A DNA stretch of 64,000 bases. Source: Myxococcales bacterium. GTDB lineage: Bacteria; Myxococcota_A; Polyangia; Polyangiales; Ga0077539. Of the stretch, positions 8,971 through 17,195 are shown piece after piece (position 1 is the stretch's first letter; the number at the start of each line of letters is the position of its first letter). The notes below the pieces were generated by a model. That model saw only the letters and a program-made list of their open reading frames with translations. It was not told where the DNA came from and did no database searches. The position numbers and the translations under genes were made by a program. Where the stretch lies: contig JAEUKI010000032.1 in assembly GCA_016793325.1 (NCBI GenBank), forward strand, positions 1-64,000, given 5' to 3'.

Positions 8971-10347
8971 TCAAGCGCCCTTCTCGAGCTCGTGCATGAC
9001 GAAGTGCTGAAAGCTCTCTTCGTACGGCAGCGCGTAGTAGAGAAACGTCACGCCGACGTTGGCCCTGGCGAGCCCTTGTTCGCTCACGGCGTACGCGCGC
9101 TCGAAGGCGCGGAGGTTTCCCGACAAGAGCACGTCGCCCCAGCACGCGCGGCCTTCGATGACGGCGCACAGCTGCGAGCCCGAGATCACGTTGAGCAGGT
9201 CCCAGTGCGGGTCGAACCGCGCGCGGACGTACGCGCCCGAGCTCGAGACCTCGATCGCGTACACGTCTTCGGCGCCGTCGAACCGAAGGTCGACCACGAA
9301 CGAGAGCGGCTCGGTCACGCGAAACGCCGGGTAGCTCTTGGCCAGCGCGGGCGCGAGCGACTCGCGGATCCAGCGGGCGCAGCGCTCGCGGGCGATGCCA
9401 GGAGCGTAGTTCCACGGGTTGTGGTCGCGCACCTCGGGGATGGACGCGGGGCGCCACTCGTCGGGCGGCGGGGTGACCACCGCGGGCTCTTCGACGTGAA
9501 CGAGCTGCGTGGCTCCGCGGGGCTCGAAGACTGCGCCCGATCGATCCACGACGTACCGCCCCCCGGGAGGCGCGTCGAACGCGCGCACCGACGGGACGCG
9601 GCTGCGCACGTCCGCGAGAAAGCGCTTCATGGGAACAGGGTGCGAGAAGTGATTGAGCCAATCGAACGGCGCGACGTGGCGCCCGCCCGCAGAGCCCGGA
9701 ACGACCGCGAGCGGCCGCGCCGCGGCGATTTCGTCGAGCACCGCCCCGTAGCTCTTGTGCGCGAACGCGCTCTTCTCGCCGAGCATCGGCGCGATCTCGC
9801 AGAGCGGCTGCCACCGCGCGAGGAGGAGGTCGACCCGGTCGGAGATCGACGGGACGAGCAGGCCTTGCGCCGCGTAGTCGACGGTCGTTCGCACGTCCAT
9901 CGGCGAGCGATGGATCGTGTCCACTTGATTCCATGTGACGACCGACTCGTGCTCGACCATCATGCCCCACTCGACCGCGTCCGCGTACGACGGCGTCGTG
10001 AGCAGCTGAACGCCGTCCAGGTTGATCCGCTCGAGCGACTGCGCCACGTGAACCTTGTTGAACCCCAGGCGCTGCGCCGCGTACTCGACGAGCCGATCCG
10101 ACGTGATGAGCACCGTGTCGGGGTCCATCCGCGCCAGCCTACGGAGCGAGGGGATGTCGAAGTGATCGGTGTGCGCGTGCGACACGATCAAGAAGTCCGG
10201 CCGCAGCGCCGCGACATTGACTGTCCGCCTCGGAACCACCTCGAACACCCCGCCGTGATGGGTCTTTTCGAGCAAGGGGTCGAAGAGAATGCGCAGTCCG
10301 TTGGCGACGCACAGCCATCCAGCGTGGCCGAGGTAGTTCCACTCCAT
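8971..10347 (-). CDS. Metallo-beta-lactamase-fold hydrolase (UlaG-like)
   Basis: 458 residues. The N-terminal half is a metallo-beta-lactamase fold of the UlaG/L-ascorbate-6-P-lactonase type: WNYLGHAGW at the start, a first strand region with LFDPLL, then the metal-binding motif H57-x-H59-x-D61-H62 in SHAHTDH. The C-terminal half (from about residue 300) is an extra region with PWNYAPGIARERCARW and no known catalytic motif. There is no signal peptide, so it is cytoplasmic. It is transcribed divergently from the Tat lipoprotein gene that begins 31 bases away. The substrate is unknown. Confidence 0.85.
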   Translation of the reverse strand: MEWNYLGHAGWLCVANGLRILFDPLLEKTHHGGVFEVVPRRTVNVAALRPDFLIVSHAHTDHFDIPSLRRLARMDPDTVLITSDRLVEYAAQRLGFNKVHVAQSLERINLDGVQLLTTPSYADAVEWGMMVEHESVVTWNQVDTIHRSPMDVRTTVDYAAQGLLVPSISDRVDLLLARWQPLCEIAPMLGEKSAFAHKSYGAVLDEIAAARPLAVVPGSAGGRHVAPFDWLNHFSHPVPMKRFLADVRSRVPSVRAFDAPPGGRYVVDRSGAVFEPRGATQLVHVEEPAVVTPPPDEWRPASIPEVRDHNPWNYAPGIARERCARWIRESLAPALAKSYPAFRVTEPLSFVVDLRFDGAEDVYAIEVSSSGAYVRARFDPHWDLLNVISGSQLCAVIEGRACWGDVLLSGNLRAFERAYAVSEQGLARANVGVTFLYYALPYEESFQHFVMHELEKGA

Positions 10348-10377
10348 CGCCCGCGCAGCGTACTCTCTCCGCGGACG

Positions 10378-11187
10378 ATGATGGACGACGATCAGCCGAA
10401 GCGATCAGACACGGACAACGAGCGAGCGACCGACGACCTCGACACCAGCGCGATCCTCGCGCGACGCAAGATGTTCGTCGCGAGCGCGCTCGCGGGAATG
10501 TCCCTCGGCGCCGCGTCGTGCGAAGCGCAAGTGTCGGGCTCGGTCTCCGCGAGCGGAGGCGCCAACACTGGTGGCAGCGGCGGCGCCGTCGCGACGCCTG
10601 TCGGCGGTGGCGGCAGCGGATCCAGCGGCGATCAGGGCACCGTCGTCGCGCAGCCGTGCTTGATGGTCGCAGCGACGCCCGAAGACTCGGGCGCGAGCCG
10701 CTACACCGAGCTCGACGCGGGGACCGTCATCGTGGCCCCGTGCCTCCAGGTGGCCTCTCCAGAGTTTTTGGACTCTGGCGTGCGCGCGGACGCGCGAAGC
10801 GACGCGCGAGGGCAGCCCGCCAATCCGCAGATCGGCGTCTCGATGCCGTGCCTCTCGATCCCCGCGCCGCAGCGAGACGCGGGACGCCCGATCACCTTGG
10901 GTCCCAATGTCTGCTTGAGCTTTCGCGTTCCCGAGGACGCGGGCGTGGCCGACGCGCGGGCGGTGGACGCGTCGACGGGCGCCGTCGTGCGAGACGCGGG
11001 CGTGCGGGTTCCAACGCCACAACCGTGCTTGGAGATGGCCGTCCCTCGACCGTGTCTTCGCTATGCGAACCCGCCGCGAACGGTGCCGCAGCCGTGCCTG
11101 ACGCCCGTGCGCGGGCCGAAGGGCGACGACGCTGCACACGAATTCAAAGACGCCGCGGACGGAGCGGACTCGGCCGAGGACGAGTGA
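10378..11187 (+). CDS. Tat-exported lipoprotein with repeated Pro-Cys-Leu motifs
   Basis: 269 residues from ATG 10378 (a second ATG follows at 10381). An acidic N-region precedes a twin-arginine segment ARRKMFVASALAG and a lipobox ending GAASC near residue 48. After a Gly/Ser-rich linker there are seven further Cys residues, nearly all in a [QAMR]PCL context followed by small and hydrophobic residues, separated by DAG-type linkers. The regular spacing suggests a repeat that binds a metal or is modified, but no family is recognised. The open frame extends far upstream (to 8542) but that part is an Arg-rich shadow of the metallo-hydrolase gene. The gene ends 4 bases before the cyclase-like gene, so the two are probably co-transcribed. 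Confidence 0.75.
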   Translation: MMDDDQPKRSDTDNERATDDLDTSAILARRKMFVASALAGMSLGAASCEAQVSGSVSASGGANTGGSGGAVATPVGGGGSGSSGDQGTVVAQPCLMVAATPEDSGASRYTELDAGTVIVAPCLQVASPEFLDSGVRADARSDARGQPANPQIGVSMPCLSIPAPQRDAGRPITLGPNVCLSFRVPEDAGVADARAVDASTGAVVRDAGVRVPTPQPCLEMAVPRPCLRYANPPRTVPQPCLTPVRGPKGDDAAHEFKDAADGADSAEDE

Positions 11188-11191
11188 CGGG

Positions 11192-11878
11192 ATGACAATC
11201 GAGTCCGAAGCGCCCAAGCGCCGCGAAGCGACGGCCGTGTTGTACGCAGACATCCGCGGGTTCACCGCGACGCTCGACCGCATCGAGTCCGAGGCGGACG
11301 GGCCCGAGAAGATGAAGGGCTACCTCGCCGCGTGGCAGCTCTTGCGCGACGCGCTCGTGCGCGACGAGTCCGGCGAGACCAAGGGATTCTACCTGGCCAA
11401 TCGCGTAGGAGACGCGTTCGTGATCCTCGTGTTCGAGAAGGATCCCAAGCGCTGGTATCGCTACGTGACGAACTACCTCGCGGATCGCTTCGACGAGTTC
11501 GCGACGGAGGTGCGCAGGATCGACCCCGAGTCCAACCCGCACCTGAAGATTTCGCTCTATTCGACGACGTCGAAGAAGGTCCCCTACTACGAGACGGGCG
11601 TGATGAACGAGTCGCTCGTGCGAGGGTTTTCGATCGCGCGGCGAGACTTTCTTTGCACGGCCATCAACAAGTGCGCGCGCATGGACGCGCTCGCCGAGGC
11701 CGACACCAGCGTGCTGCTCTGCAACGGCGGCGCGCACGGCTGGCTCGTGGCCGACGGCGGGATCGACGAAGGACGGTTTCGCGACCTCGGCATGATCGAG
11801 CTCCGCGGATTTCGGGAAAAAGAGCGGGTGTTCGCGCTGCTCGCGCGCGGGCCGATGAGCGTTCCGCCGCGCGGGTGA
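11192..11878 (+). CDS. Class III nucleotidyl cyclase-like domain protein
   Basis: 228 residues, soluble. Residues about 14-210 form a class III adenylate/guanylate cyclase homology domain. Visible landmarks are YADIRGFT (first metal Asp), RVGDAFVILVF (second Asp region) and AINKCARMDA (the Asn/Arg pair that stabilises the transition state in active cyclases). The substrate-specifying residues cannot be assigned with confidence, so catalytic activity is plausible but unproven. It starts 4 bases after the PCL-repeat lipoprotein stop. It has no fused sensor domain, which is unusual for signalling cyclases. Confidence 0.8.
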   Translation: MTIESEAPKRREATAVLYADIRGFTATLDRIESEADGPEKMKGYLAAWQLLRDALVRDESGETKGFYLANRVGDAFVILVFEKDPKRWYRYVTNYLADRFDEFATEVRRIDPESNPHLKISLYSTTSKKVPYYETGVMNESLVRGFSIARRDFLCTAINKCARMDALAEADTSVLLCNGGAHGWLVADGGIDEGRFRDLGMIELRGFREKERVFALLARGPMSVPPRG

Positions 11879-11922
11879 CGGGCGGTCGCGGCGCGCAGTA
11901 CACTCCCGCGCCGAGAAACGCC

Positions 11923-13290
11923 ATGAGACCCGCCGTCGTCCTCGTCGCTGCGCTCGTCGCGAACGTGTCGCTGTTGTCGTGCAGCCAGCCGCCGACGATG
12001 ACGCCCACCAACGAGTACCGCAGACCGACGCTGCGGCCTCGGGAGCTGCTCTACGAGACGCCCGAGTTCGTGATCGAACCGGGCGGCGACAAGCTGTTTT
12101 GTCACTATCTGCCCGCGACGATCAGCGGCGACGCCGATCAGCTCGTGGCGGAGATTCACAGCTTTCAGATGCGCTACGGCCATCACGTCTCGCTCAACTA
12201 CACGACCGAGCCGGGCCCCGTGCTGTCTCGCGAGTGCACCGAGCAGGACATGACAAAGGCCCTGCTCGTGGGCGCGGGCAACGAATCTGCAGAGCTGATG
12301 TTCCAGCTGCCGCCGGGGATCGTGGTGCGCATTCCGCGCGGCGCGCAGGTGATCCTGCAGTCGCACTACATCAATCCGACGGGCGCTCCGATGCGGGTGC
12401 GCGACGCGATCACGGCGATGCCTCCGCCCGAAGGGGCCTCGGTGCAGATCGCGGATCCGCTCGCGATGAACGACAGCGACTTCATGATCCCGCCGCGCAC
12501 CAACGGCTACGGAAGGACGCTCGAGTGCGAGATCGACCGCGAGATGAACGTGGTCAATCTCTTCGGCCACGCGCACGAGTGGACGACGCGCTTGAAAATT
12601 GAGCACGCGCCCGCGGGCTCGAGCGCGTTCACGTCGATCTACGACGAGCTCGGGACCGGCGCGCGACTCATGAACTCGCCGCCGATGCGCTACTTCGACG
12701 TCGCGGGCGCGCTCCGCTGGCGCCCCGGCGACCGCGTGCGATTGAGCTGCGATTGGAACAACACCGAGGACCACCCGCTCGCGTTTCCCGAAGAGATGTG
12801 CGCGGCGGTGTTCTACTCGTTTCCGGGCGCGGGCTTTCGCACGTGCGGTCGCGTGATCGAGACGCGCGGCAACCGCAACACCGACGCAGGCATCCCGAGC
12901 ACCGATGGAAACGTCGGTTGCTCGACGCCTCCCGCTCCGGGCGATCCGTGCGTGCGTCCCTGCAACACGGGCAACGAGCTCGGCGTCGGCCGCTACTGCA
13001 CGCGCGGCGGCGACCAGTGCTTGATCAACCAGCGCAATCGATTGCCGGCGTTCTTGTGCAGCGCGGATTTCGACAGCACGCAGACGACGGGCTGGTGCAT
13101 TCGCCCGTGCAGCGACGACTCGGCGTGCGGCTCGGGCGCGCGATGCGTGGGCGACGCGCGCGGGCGCGGGTGCGTTCCGATCGCGTGCGTCGGACCCGAG
13201 CCCACAGACGGCGGCGCCGACAGCGCAGCGGACGCAGCGAGCAGCGATGCCTCCACGGGCGGATCGATGGACGCGTCGATGGATCGGTGA
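11923..13290 (+). CDS. PHM-like type II copper monooxygenase lipoprotein
   Basis: 455 residues. A signal peptide with a good lipobox (SLLSC) is followed by a domain resembling ascorbate-dependent copper monooxygenases (peptidylglycine alpha-hydroxylating monooxygenase, dopamine beta-hydroxylase). The expected ligands are visible in order: YGHH near residue 85 and H in SHYINPTG near 147 (CuH site), then HAHEW near 214 and the Met in FPEEMCAAVF near 288 (CuM site). The C-terminal third is Cys-rich (CVRPCNTGNELGVGRYC, CIRPCSDDSACG) and ends in a DAG/DAS tail. The open frame extends far upstream of 11923, but the signal peptide fixes this start. It probably oxidises a substrate at the cell surface; the substrate is unknown. 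Confidence 0.85.
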   Translation: MRPAVVLVAALVANVSLLSCSQPPTMTPTNEYRRPTLRPRELLYETPEFVIEPGGDKLFCHYLPATISGDADQLVAEIHSFQMRYGHHVSLNYTTEPGPVLSRECTEQDMTKALLVGAGNESAELMFQLPPGIVVRIPRGAQVILQSHYINPTGAPMRVRDAITAMPPPEGASVQIADPLAMNDSDFMIPPRTNGYGRTLECEIDREMNVVNLFGHAHEWTTRLKIEHAPAGSSAFTSIYDELGTGARLMNSPPMRYFDVAGALRWRPGDRVRLSCDWNNTEDHPLAFPEEMCAAVFYSFPGAGFRTCGRVIETRGNRNTDAGIPSTDGNVGCSTPPAPGDPCVRPCNTGNELGVGRYCTRGGDQCLINQRNRLPAFLCSADFDSTQTTGWCIRPCSDDSACGSGARCVGDARGRGCVPIACVGPEPTDGGADSAADAASSDASTGGSMDASMDR

Positions 13291-13341
13291 TCGCGACAGC
13301 GAGCGCGAGCGGGGCGCGGCAGTGAGGCGGGGCAGTGAGGC

Positions 13342-13572
13342 GCGGCAGCGAGCAGCCGCGCACTGTGCCTCGAAGACATCGCGGAGCACTGTCACGCGAG
13401 CTATCTCGGCAGGCGTTCTCGCTCGCGCTCGAACTTCGAGCAAAGAGTCGTTCGAACTCTACCTGCACACTTGCAGGTCACTCGAAGCACACTCGCGCGA
13501 CAACTCACGCTCCTAAGTTCGAGCGCGAGCGAGAACGCCTGCGGAGCACAGTGCGCGGCCGCTTGCTGCCGC
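13342..13572 (+). repeat. 231-bp palindromic dispersed element, copy A
   Basis: The ends GCGGCAGCGAGCAGCCGCGC and its complement GCGCGGCCGCTTGCTGCCGC form outer arms. A second, perfect 25-bp inverted pair lies at 13412-13436 and 13515-13539, and the centre carries the palindrome ACCTGCACACTTGCAGGT at 13461-13478. The left half has about 50 extra bases, which gives the element a direction. Other copies are at 52928-53158 (same orientation) and 49299-49565 (inverted). It fills the gap between convergent genes. It encodes no protein of its own, so it is either a non-autonomous MITE-like element or a REP/BIME-type structure. Confidence 0.85.
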
Positions 13573-13579
13573 ACCCCCT

Positions 13580-14062
13580 TCAGAGCGACGGCCAGATCGC
13601 CGCGAAGAAGAACGCGACGAGCACCGCGGCCGCGACGCCCCCGAGCACGAGGCTCGCGAAATACCTGGGCAACGGCCGTGTCCTCGTCAGGTGCCCCGCG
13701 ATCGCCGCCCCCGGAACGAACGCGAGCAGTTGCGCCATCATCATGCCGTCGCGCTCTCGCTGCGATCCCGCGGCGAGCACGACCGCGCCCGCGATCACGA
13801 CGGCGACCCACAAAATCGACTGCGTCATCTTGGCGATCGGGTGCGGTTGAGGCTCCGTCGCGCGATGCGCGGGCGCCCCGAAGGGCTGCGGCGGATACGC
13901 GGGCTGCACCGTGGCGAGCTGCGAGCTGACCTGCTGCAGCTGCGATCGAAGCGCGGCGATCTCGCGGTCCTTGAGCGCGGACTGCTCTCGCTCTTCGGCG
14001 AGCGCGCGTTCGCTCTCGTTGGCGCGGTGCAAGGCCGCTTCGAGCTCGTCGCGGTAGGTCAT
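13580..14062 (-). CDS. Small membrane protein with N-terminal coiled coil
   Basis: 160 residues from ATG 14062. Residues about 1-60 are a predicted coiled coil (LEAALHRANESERALAEEREQ and following). A Pro-rich linker (AYPPQPFGAP) comes next, followed by three hydrophobic segments suitable for membrane spanning, including ILWVAVVIAGAVVLAAG, MMAQLLAFVPGAAIAGHL and FASLVLGGVAAAVLVAFFF. Function is unknown. The stop is 8 bases from the palindromic element. The start lies 14 bases downstream of the stop of the sigma-54 activator gene on the same strand, so the two may be co-transcribed. The reading frame opens further upstream, but that part is a shadow of the activator gene. Confidence 0.75.
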   Translation of the reverse strand: MTYRDELEAALHRANESERALAEEREQSALKDREIAALRSQLQQVSSQLATVQPAYPPQPFGAPAHRATEPQPHPIAKMTQSILWVAVVIAGAVVLAAGSQRERDGMMMAQLLAFVPGAAIAGHLTRTRPLPRYFASLVLGGVAAAVLVAFFFAAIWPSL

Positions 14063-14075
14063 GGGAGCGACGAGT

Positions 14076-15704
14076 CTACGCGCGAGAGTAGTCCTTGAGC
14101 TTGCGGTAGAGCGTGGCGGTTCCGATTCCGAGCTGCGCGGCGGTGCGCCCTTGGTGCCCGTCGTTGGCGGCGAGCGTCGCGAGGATGAGCGTGCGTTCGG
14201 CCTCGGCGAGCGTCTGACCGACGAGCGCTCCGGCGATCGTGGCGGGGCGCTCGAGGCGCTCGTTCGAGCGGACTTCTTCGGGCAAATCGTCGACGTCGAT
14301 GCGCGGTCCATCGGCGAGGACGACCGCGCGCTCGATGGCGTTCTCGAGCTCGCGAACGTTGCCGGGCCACGGGTAGCGAGCGAGCGCGTCCGCGGCGCGA
14401 GGGGTCATCGCGACGACGTCGCGGCCGAGCCTCGTGGCCGATCGCACGAGCACCGATCGCGCGATCGCGAGCACGTCGTCGCGCCGCGCGCGCAACGGCG
14501 GAACGGGCACTTCGATCACGCGCAGCCGATAGTAGAGGTCTTCGCGAAACGTCCCCGCGGCCACCATGCTGCGGAGATCACGGTGCGTCGCGGCGACGAC
14601 GCGCGCGTCGATGGGGCGCGGCTTGTTCTCGCCGACGCGGCGAACCTCGCGCTCTTGCAGCACGCGCAAGAGCTTGACCTGCAACGAGGGAGACAGCTCG
14701 CCGACCTCGTCGAGCAAGAGGGTTCCGCCCTGCGCGGCTTCGAAGAGCCCCGCGCGGTCCGCGCTCGCGCCGGTGAACGCTCCCCGCTTGTGCCCGAACA
14801 GCTCGCTCTCGAGCAGCGTCTCGGTGATCGCTCCGCAGTTGATCGCGAGAAAGGGCCCTTCGCTCCGCGTCGACTGCGCGTGGAGCATCCGCGCGATGCG
14901 CTCCTTGCCGACGCCCGACTCACCGGTAATCAAGACCGTGGTGTCCGTCCGCGCGACGCGCGCGACGAGCTCGAGCACGCGGCGCATCGCGACGCTCGCC
15001 ACGATGATCGAGCCGTCGGCGTGCGGCGTTCGTTGCGCCTCGTCGAGGGCGCGCTTCTTGTCGTCGAGCGCTCGCTCGGTGCTCTTCAGGTCCGTGACGA
15101 TCCGCGCGAGCGAGGCCTCGAGCGCGCAGCGCCCGTACGGAGCCGCGACGGTCTCGAGCGCGGATCCCCAGTCTTCGGCGAAGCGCGCGATCATGCGGCA
15201 GTGGGGATCGCCGCAGGCGACGCAGCGCTCTTCGACGGCGTACACCTGTCGCTTGTGGGCGTACGAGAGATAGCCGCTCGCGAAGCCGCAGAGCGACCAG
15301 CACACGGGCTCGCGCGCGGGGCCCATGAAGAGCAGGTGTTGTTCGGCCTCGTACGATTGGCTCCAGTCCGCGACGGCGAACGCGCGCTCTTCTTCGCCCT
15401 TGGGGACGTCGGGGATCACGAGCCCTTGGATCCTGTGGATCTGCGCGCCAGCGATGCGCCACTCGCGGGGCTCGTCCCACGGGAGCGCGTGTTCGAGCGC
15501 CTGCGCGGCGCGATATCCGTGGGCGAACCCGAAGCGCACGAAGATCCCGCGCGTCGCGGTGGGCCCGAGCGTCTCGAAGAGCTCTTTGCGAAAGAGCCCG
15601 AGCGCGACCGCGTCCATGAGCAGCACGCGCTGGCCGAGCATCTCGAGCGGTCCCAAGGGTGAGCGCTCGAGCAGCTCGTCGAGCGAGAGTTCGCGGGCCT
15701 TCAT
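14076..15704 (-). CDS. XylR/DmpR-type sigma-54-dependent transcriptional activator
   Basis: 542 residues. Residues 1-200 contain an activator N-terminal sensor region and a V4R domain with the Cys-rich signature ERCVACGDPHC that binds metal in this fold. A linker helix near 200-230 leads to the AAA+ domain: Walker A GESGVGKE near 258, the sigma-54-contacting GAFTGA loop near 306, Walker B TLLLDEVGEL, and an Arg-rich sensor II region. The C-terminus is a Fis-type HTH (GRTAAQLGIGTATLYRKLK). Family members sense aromatic effectors through the N-terminal domain and open sigma-54 promoters. Here the likely target is the divergent YceI gene, which has a -24/-12 promoter and upstream direct repeats. 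The effector is unknown. Confidence 0.92.
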   Translation of the reverse strand: MKARELSLDELLERSPLGPLEMLGQRVLLMDAVALGLFRKELFETLGPTATRGIFVRFGFAHGYRAAQALEHALPWDEPREWRIAGAQIHRIQGLVIPDVPKGEEERAFAVADWSQSYEAEQHLLFMGPAREPVCWSLCGFASGYLSYAHKRQVYAVEERCVACGDPHCRMIARFAEDWGSALETVAAPYGRCALEASLARIVTDLKSTERALDDKKRALDEAQRTPHADGSIIVASVAMRRVLELVARVARTDTTVLITGESGVGKERIARMLHAQSTRSEGPFLAINCGAITETLLESELFGHKRGAFTGASADRAGLFEAAQGGTLLLDEVGELSPSLQVKLLRVLQEREVRRVGENKPRPIDARVVAATHRDLRSMVAAGTFREDLYYRLRVIEVPVPPLRARRDDVLAIARSVLVRSATRLGRDVVAMTPRAADALARYPWPGNVRELENAIERAVVLADGPRIDVDDLPEEVRSNERLERPATIAGALVGQTLAEAERTLILATLAANDGHQGRTAAQLGIGTATLYRKLKDYSRA

Positions 15705-15742
15705 GCGTGGGTGGGCTCCTCCATGGATCGCCAGGATGATCG

Positions 15743-15776
15743 ATCAAAATGACTTGTCGATCAATCAAAGTGATTT
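15743..15776. promoter_or_regulatory. Candidate activator-binding direct repeats
   Basis: Two 13-bp direct repeats, ATCAAAATGACTT (15743-15755) and ATCAAAGTGATTT (15764-15776), whose starts are 21 bases apart, so they face the same side of the helix. They are A/T-rich in otherwise GC-rich DNA. They lie 50-90 bases upstream of the -24/-12 promoter, the usual distance for a sigma-54 enhancer, and beside the activator gene. Binding is inferred from position and spacing. Confidence 0.6.
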
Positions 15777-15828
15777 ATTCGAACAGGGGTTCAATTGAAA
15801 CTATTGGAGATTTCATGAGCACTGACGT

Positions 15829-15844
15829 TGGCGTCGAGCTTGCG
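15829..15844 (+). promoter_or_regulatory. Sigma-54 (-24/-12) promoter candidate
   Basis: The sequence TGGCGTCGAGCTTGCG matches the TGGC-N8-TTGC core, with exactly 10 bases between the invariant GG and GC. Transcription would start near 15855, about 80 bases upstream of the YceI start codon. It lies in the intergenic region of a divergent sigma-54 activator gene, which supports the assignment. Confidence 0.7.
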
Positions 15845-15936
15845 ATGAAAGACCTCGTCTCGGGGCAGTGACGATCGCGTCGCGATCCACGAGCGCCACC
15901 GAAACACCGCCAACGCGATTCAAAGGGAGTCCTCAC

Positions 15937-16464
15937 ATGAGCAACTGGAACGTCGACGCATCGCACTCCACCGTGGGTTTCACCGTTCGCCACCTCGTGA
16001 TCTCGAAGGTGCGCGGCCGCTTCGCGCAGTTTTCGGGCACCGTCACGCTCCCGGACTCGGGCGCGCTCGAGGGCGGCTCGGTGAAGGCCGAAGTGCAGAT
16101 CGGGAGCATCGACACGGCGGAGCCGAAGCGCGACGGGCACCTGAAGTCGCCGGACTTCTTCGACGCCGAGAAGCACCCCACGATGACGTTCGAGTCGACG
16201 AAGGTCGCGTCGAAGGGCTCGGACTTCGAGCTCCACGGCAAGCTCACGATCCGCGGAACCACCAAGGACGTGATCTTCCACGGCGAGAACCTCGGCGCCG
16301 CGAAGGACCCCTGGGGCAACGATCGCATGGCGTTCACCGCGAAGACGACGATCAACCGCACGGACTTCGGCCTCAACTGGAACCAGGCGCTCGAGGCCGG
16401 CGGCGTCCTCGTCGGCGAGAAGGTCGAAATCGAGCTGGATATTCAGGCTGTGAAGGCGAAGTGA
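15937..16464 (+). CDS. YceI-family lipid-binding protein
   Basis: 175 residues. ATG 15937 is chosen over an upstream in-frame start because AAAGGGAG sits at the right distance and the protein then begins with the family's typical WNVDASHSTVGFTVRHL. YceI proteins form a lipocalin-like barrel that binds isoprenoid lipids; other landmarks here are DSGALEGGSV, SPDFFDAEKHPTMTFEST and DRMAFTAKTTINRTDFGL. Many family members are periplasmic, but this one has no signal peptide, so it is probably cytoplasmic. It is likely controlled by the divergent sigma-54 activator through the promoter at 15829. Confidence 0.9.
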   Translation: MSNWNVDASHSTVGFTVRHLVISKVRGRFAQFSGTVTLPDSGALEGGSVKAEVQIGSIDTAEPKRDGHLKSPDFFDAEKHPTMTFESTKVASKGSDFELHGKLTIRGTTKDVIFHGENLGAAKDPWGNDRMAFTAKTTINRTDFGLNWNQALEAGGVLVGEKVEIELDIQAVKAK

Positions 16465-16483
16465 TCCATGATCGCGATCGCCC

Positions 16484-17152
16484 GTGAGTGACGATCGCGA
16501 TCCCATCGGCCCCCTCGCGAAGCGATCGGTCTCGATCGAGTTCGTCTCGGGCCGCGCCCTCTACGAGCGCGTGGTGATGGACCTCGTCGCGCGCTCGACC
16601 GTGTCCGTGTGGATCGGGACGGCCAACGTCAAAGAGCTCCTCGTCGAGCCTCCCGAAGGCTCCGTGCGCCTCGCGCGCTCGGCGGCCATGGTGGGGCGCG
16701 ACAAGCGCGGGCCCAAGAGAGACGGCGCGTACGTGAGCGTGTTCGAGCACTTCGAAGCGCTCGCGCGGCGCGGGGTGAGCGTGAGGATTCTGCACAGCGG
16801 CGTTCCCTCGACGGCGTTCGCAGAGGAGCTCGTCGAGCGGCGCGCGCTCTTGAAGCAACGCGCGAAGGACGGCGAACCGTCGCTCGCCCTCCGGCGTTGT
16901 CCGCGCGTCCACTTGAAGTGCGTCGTGAGCGACGGCGCGCGCATGTACCTCGGGAGCGCCAACTGGACCGGCGCGGGCCTCGGCGCAAAGGGCATGGGGC
17001 GGCGCAACTTCGAGCTCGGGTACATCACCGACGACGAGCTCTTGCTCGACGAAGTGCAAGCGCTCTACGAGCGAATCTGGCGGGGAAACGAGTGCGCCAA
17101 ATGCGGCCTCCGCAGAGAGTGCCCGCAGCCGATCGACGAGCTCGAGCGGTGA
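16484..17152 (+). CDS. Phospholipase D-like (single HKD motif) protein
   Basis: 222 residues from a GTG start 20 bases after the YceI gene. One clear HxK(x)4D motif is present, HLKCVVSDGARMYLGSANWTG, near residue 145, in the PLD-like fold. Members with one HKD per chain act as dimers; activities in the superfamily include nucleases and phosphatidyl transferases. An upstream region with SVWIGTANVKELL could be a degenerate first half. The C-terminus carries a Cys cluster (CAKCGLRRECPQP) that may bind zinc or an Fe-S cluster. Close spacing suggests co-transcription with the YceI gene. Confidence 0.8.
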   Translation: MSDDRDPIGPLAKRSVSIEFVSGRALYERVVMDLVARSTVSVWIGTANVKELLVEPPEGSVRLARSAAMVGRDKRGPKRDGAYVSVFEHFEALARRGVSVRILHSGVPSTAFAEELVERRALLKQRAKDGEPSLALRRCPRVHLKCVVSDGARMYLGSANWTGAGLGAKGMGRRNFELGYITDDELLLDEVQALYERIWRGNECAKCGLRRECPQPIDELER

Positions 17153-17195
17153 GCGCCTATCGCGGCCAAGCGCGATCGCGGACGAGAGGCGCGGG

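Noticed and set aside
8542..10377. Long plus-strand open frame leading into the PCL-repeat lipoprotein
   Set aside because: It is Arg/His-rich, antisense to the metallo-hydrolase gene, and the Tat signal and lipobox only make sense with the start at 10378.
13400..13930. Open frames crossing the palindromic element at 13.4 kb
   Set aside because: They carry the same SLALELR-type peptide as frames at the other element copies, so they are repeat artefacts.
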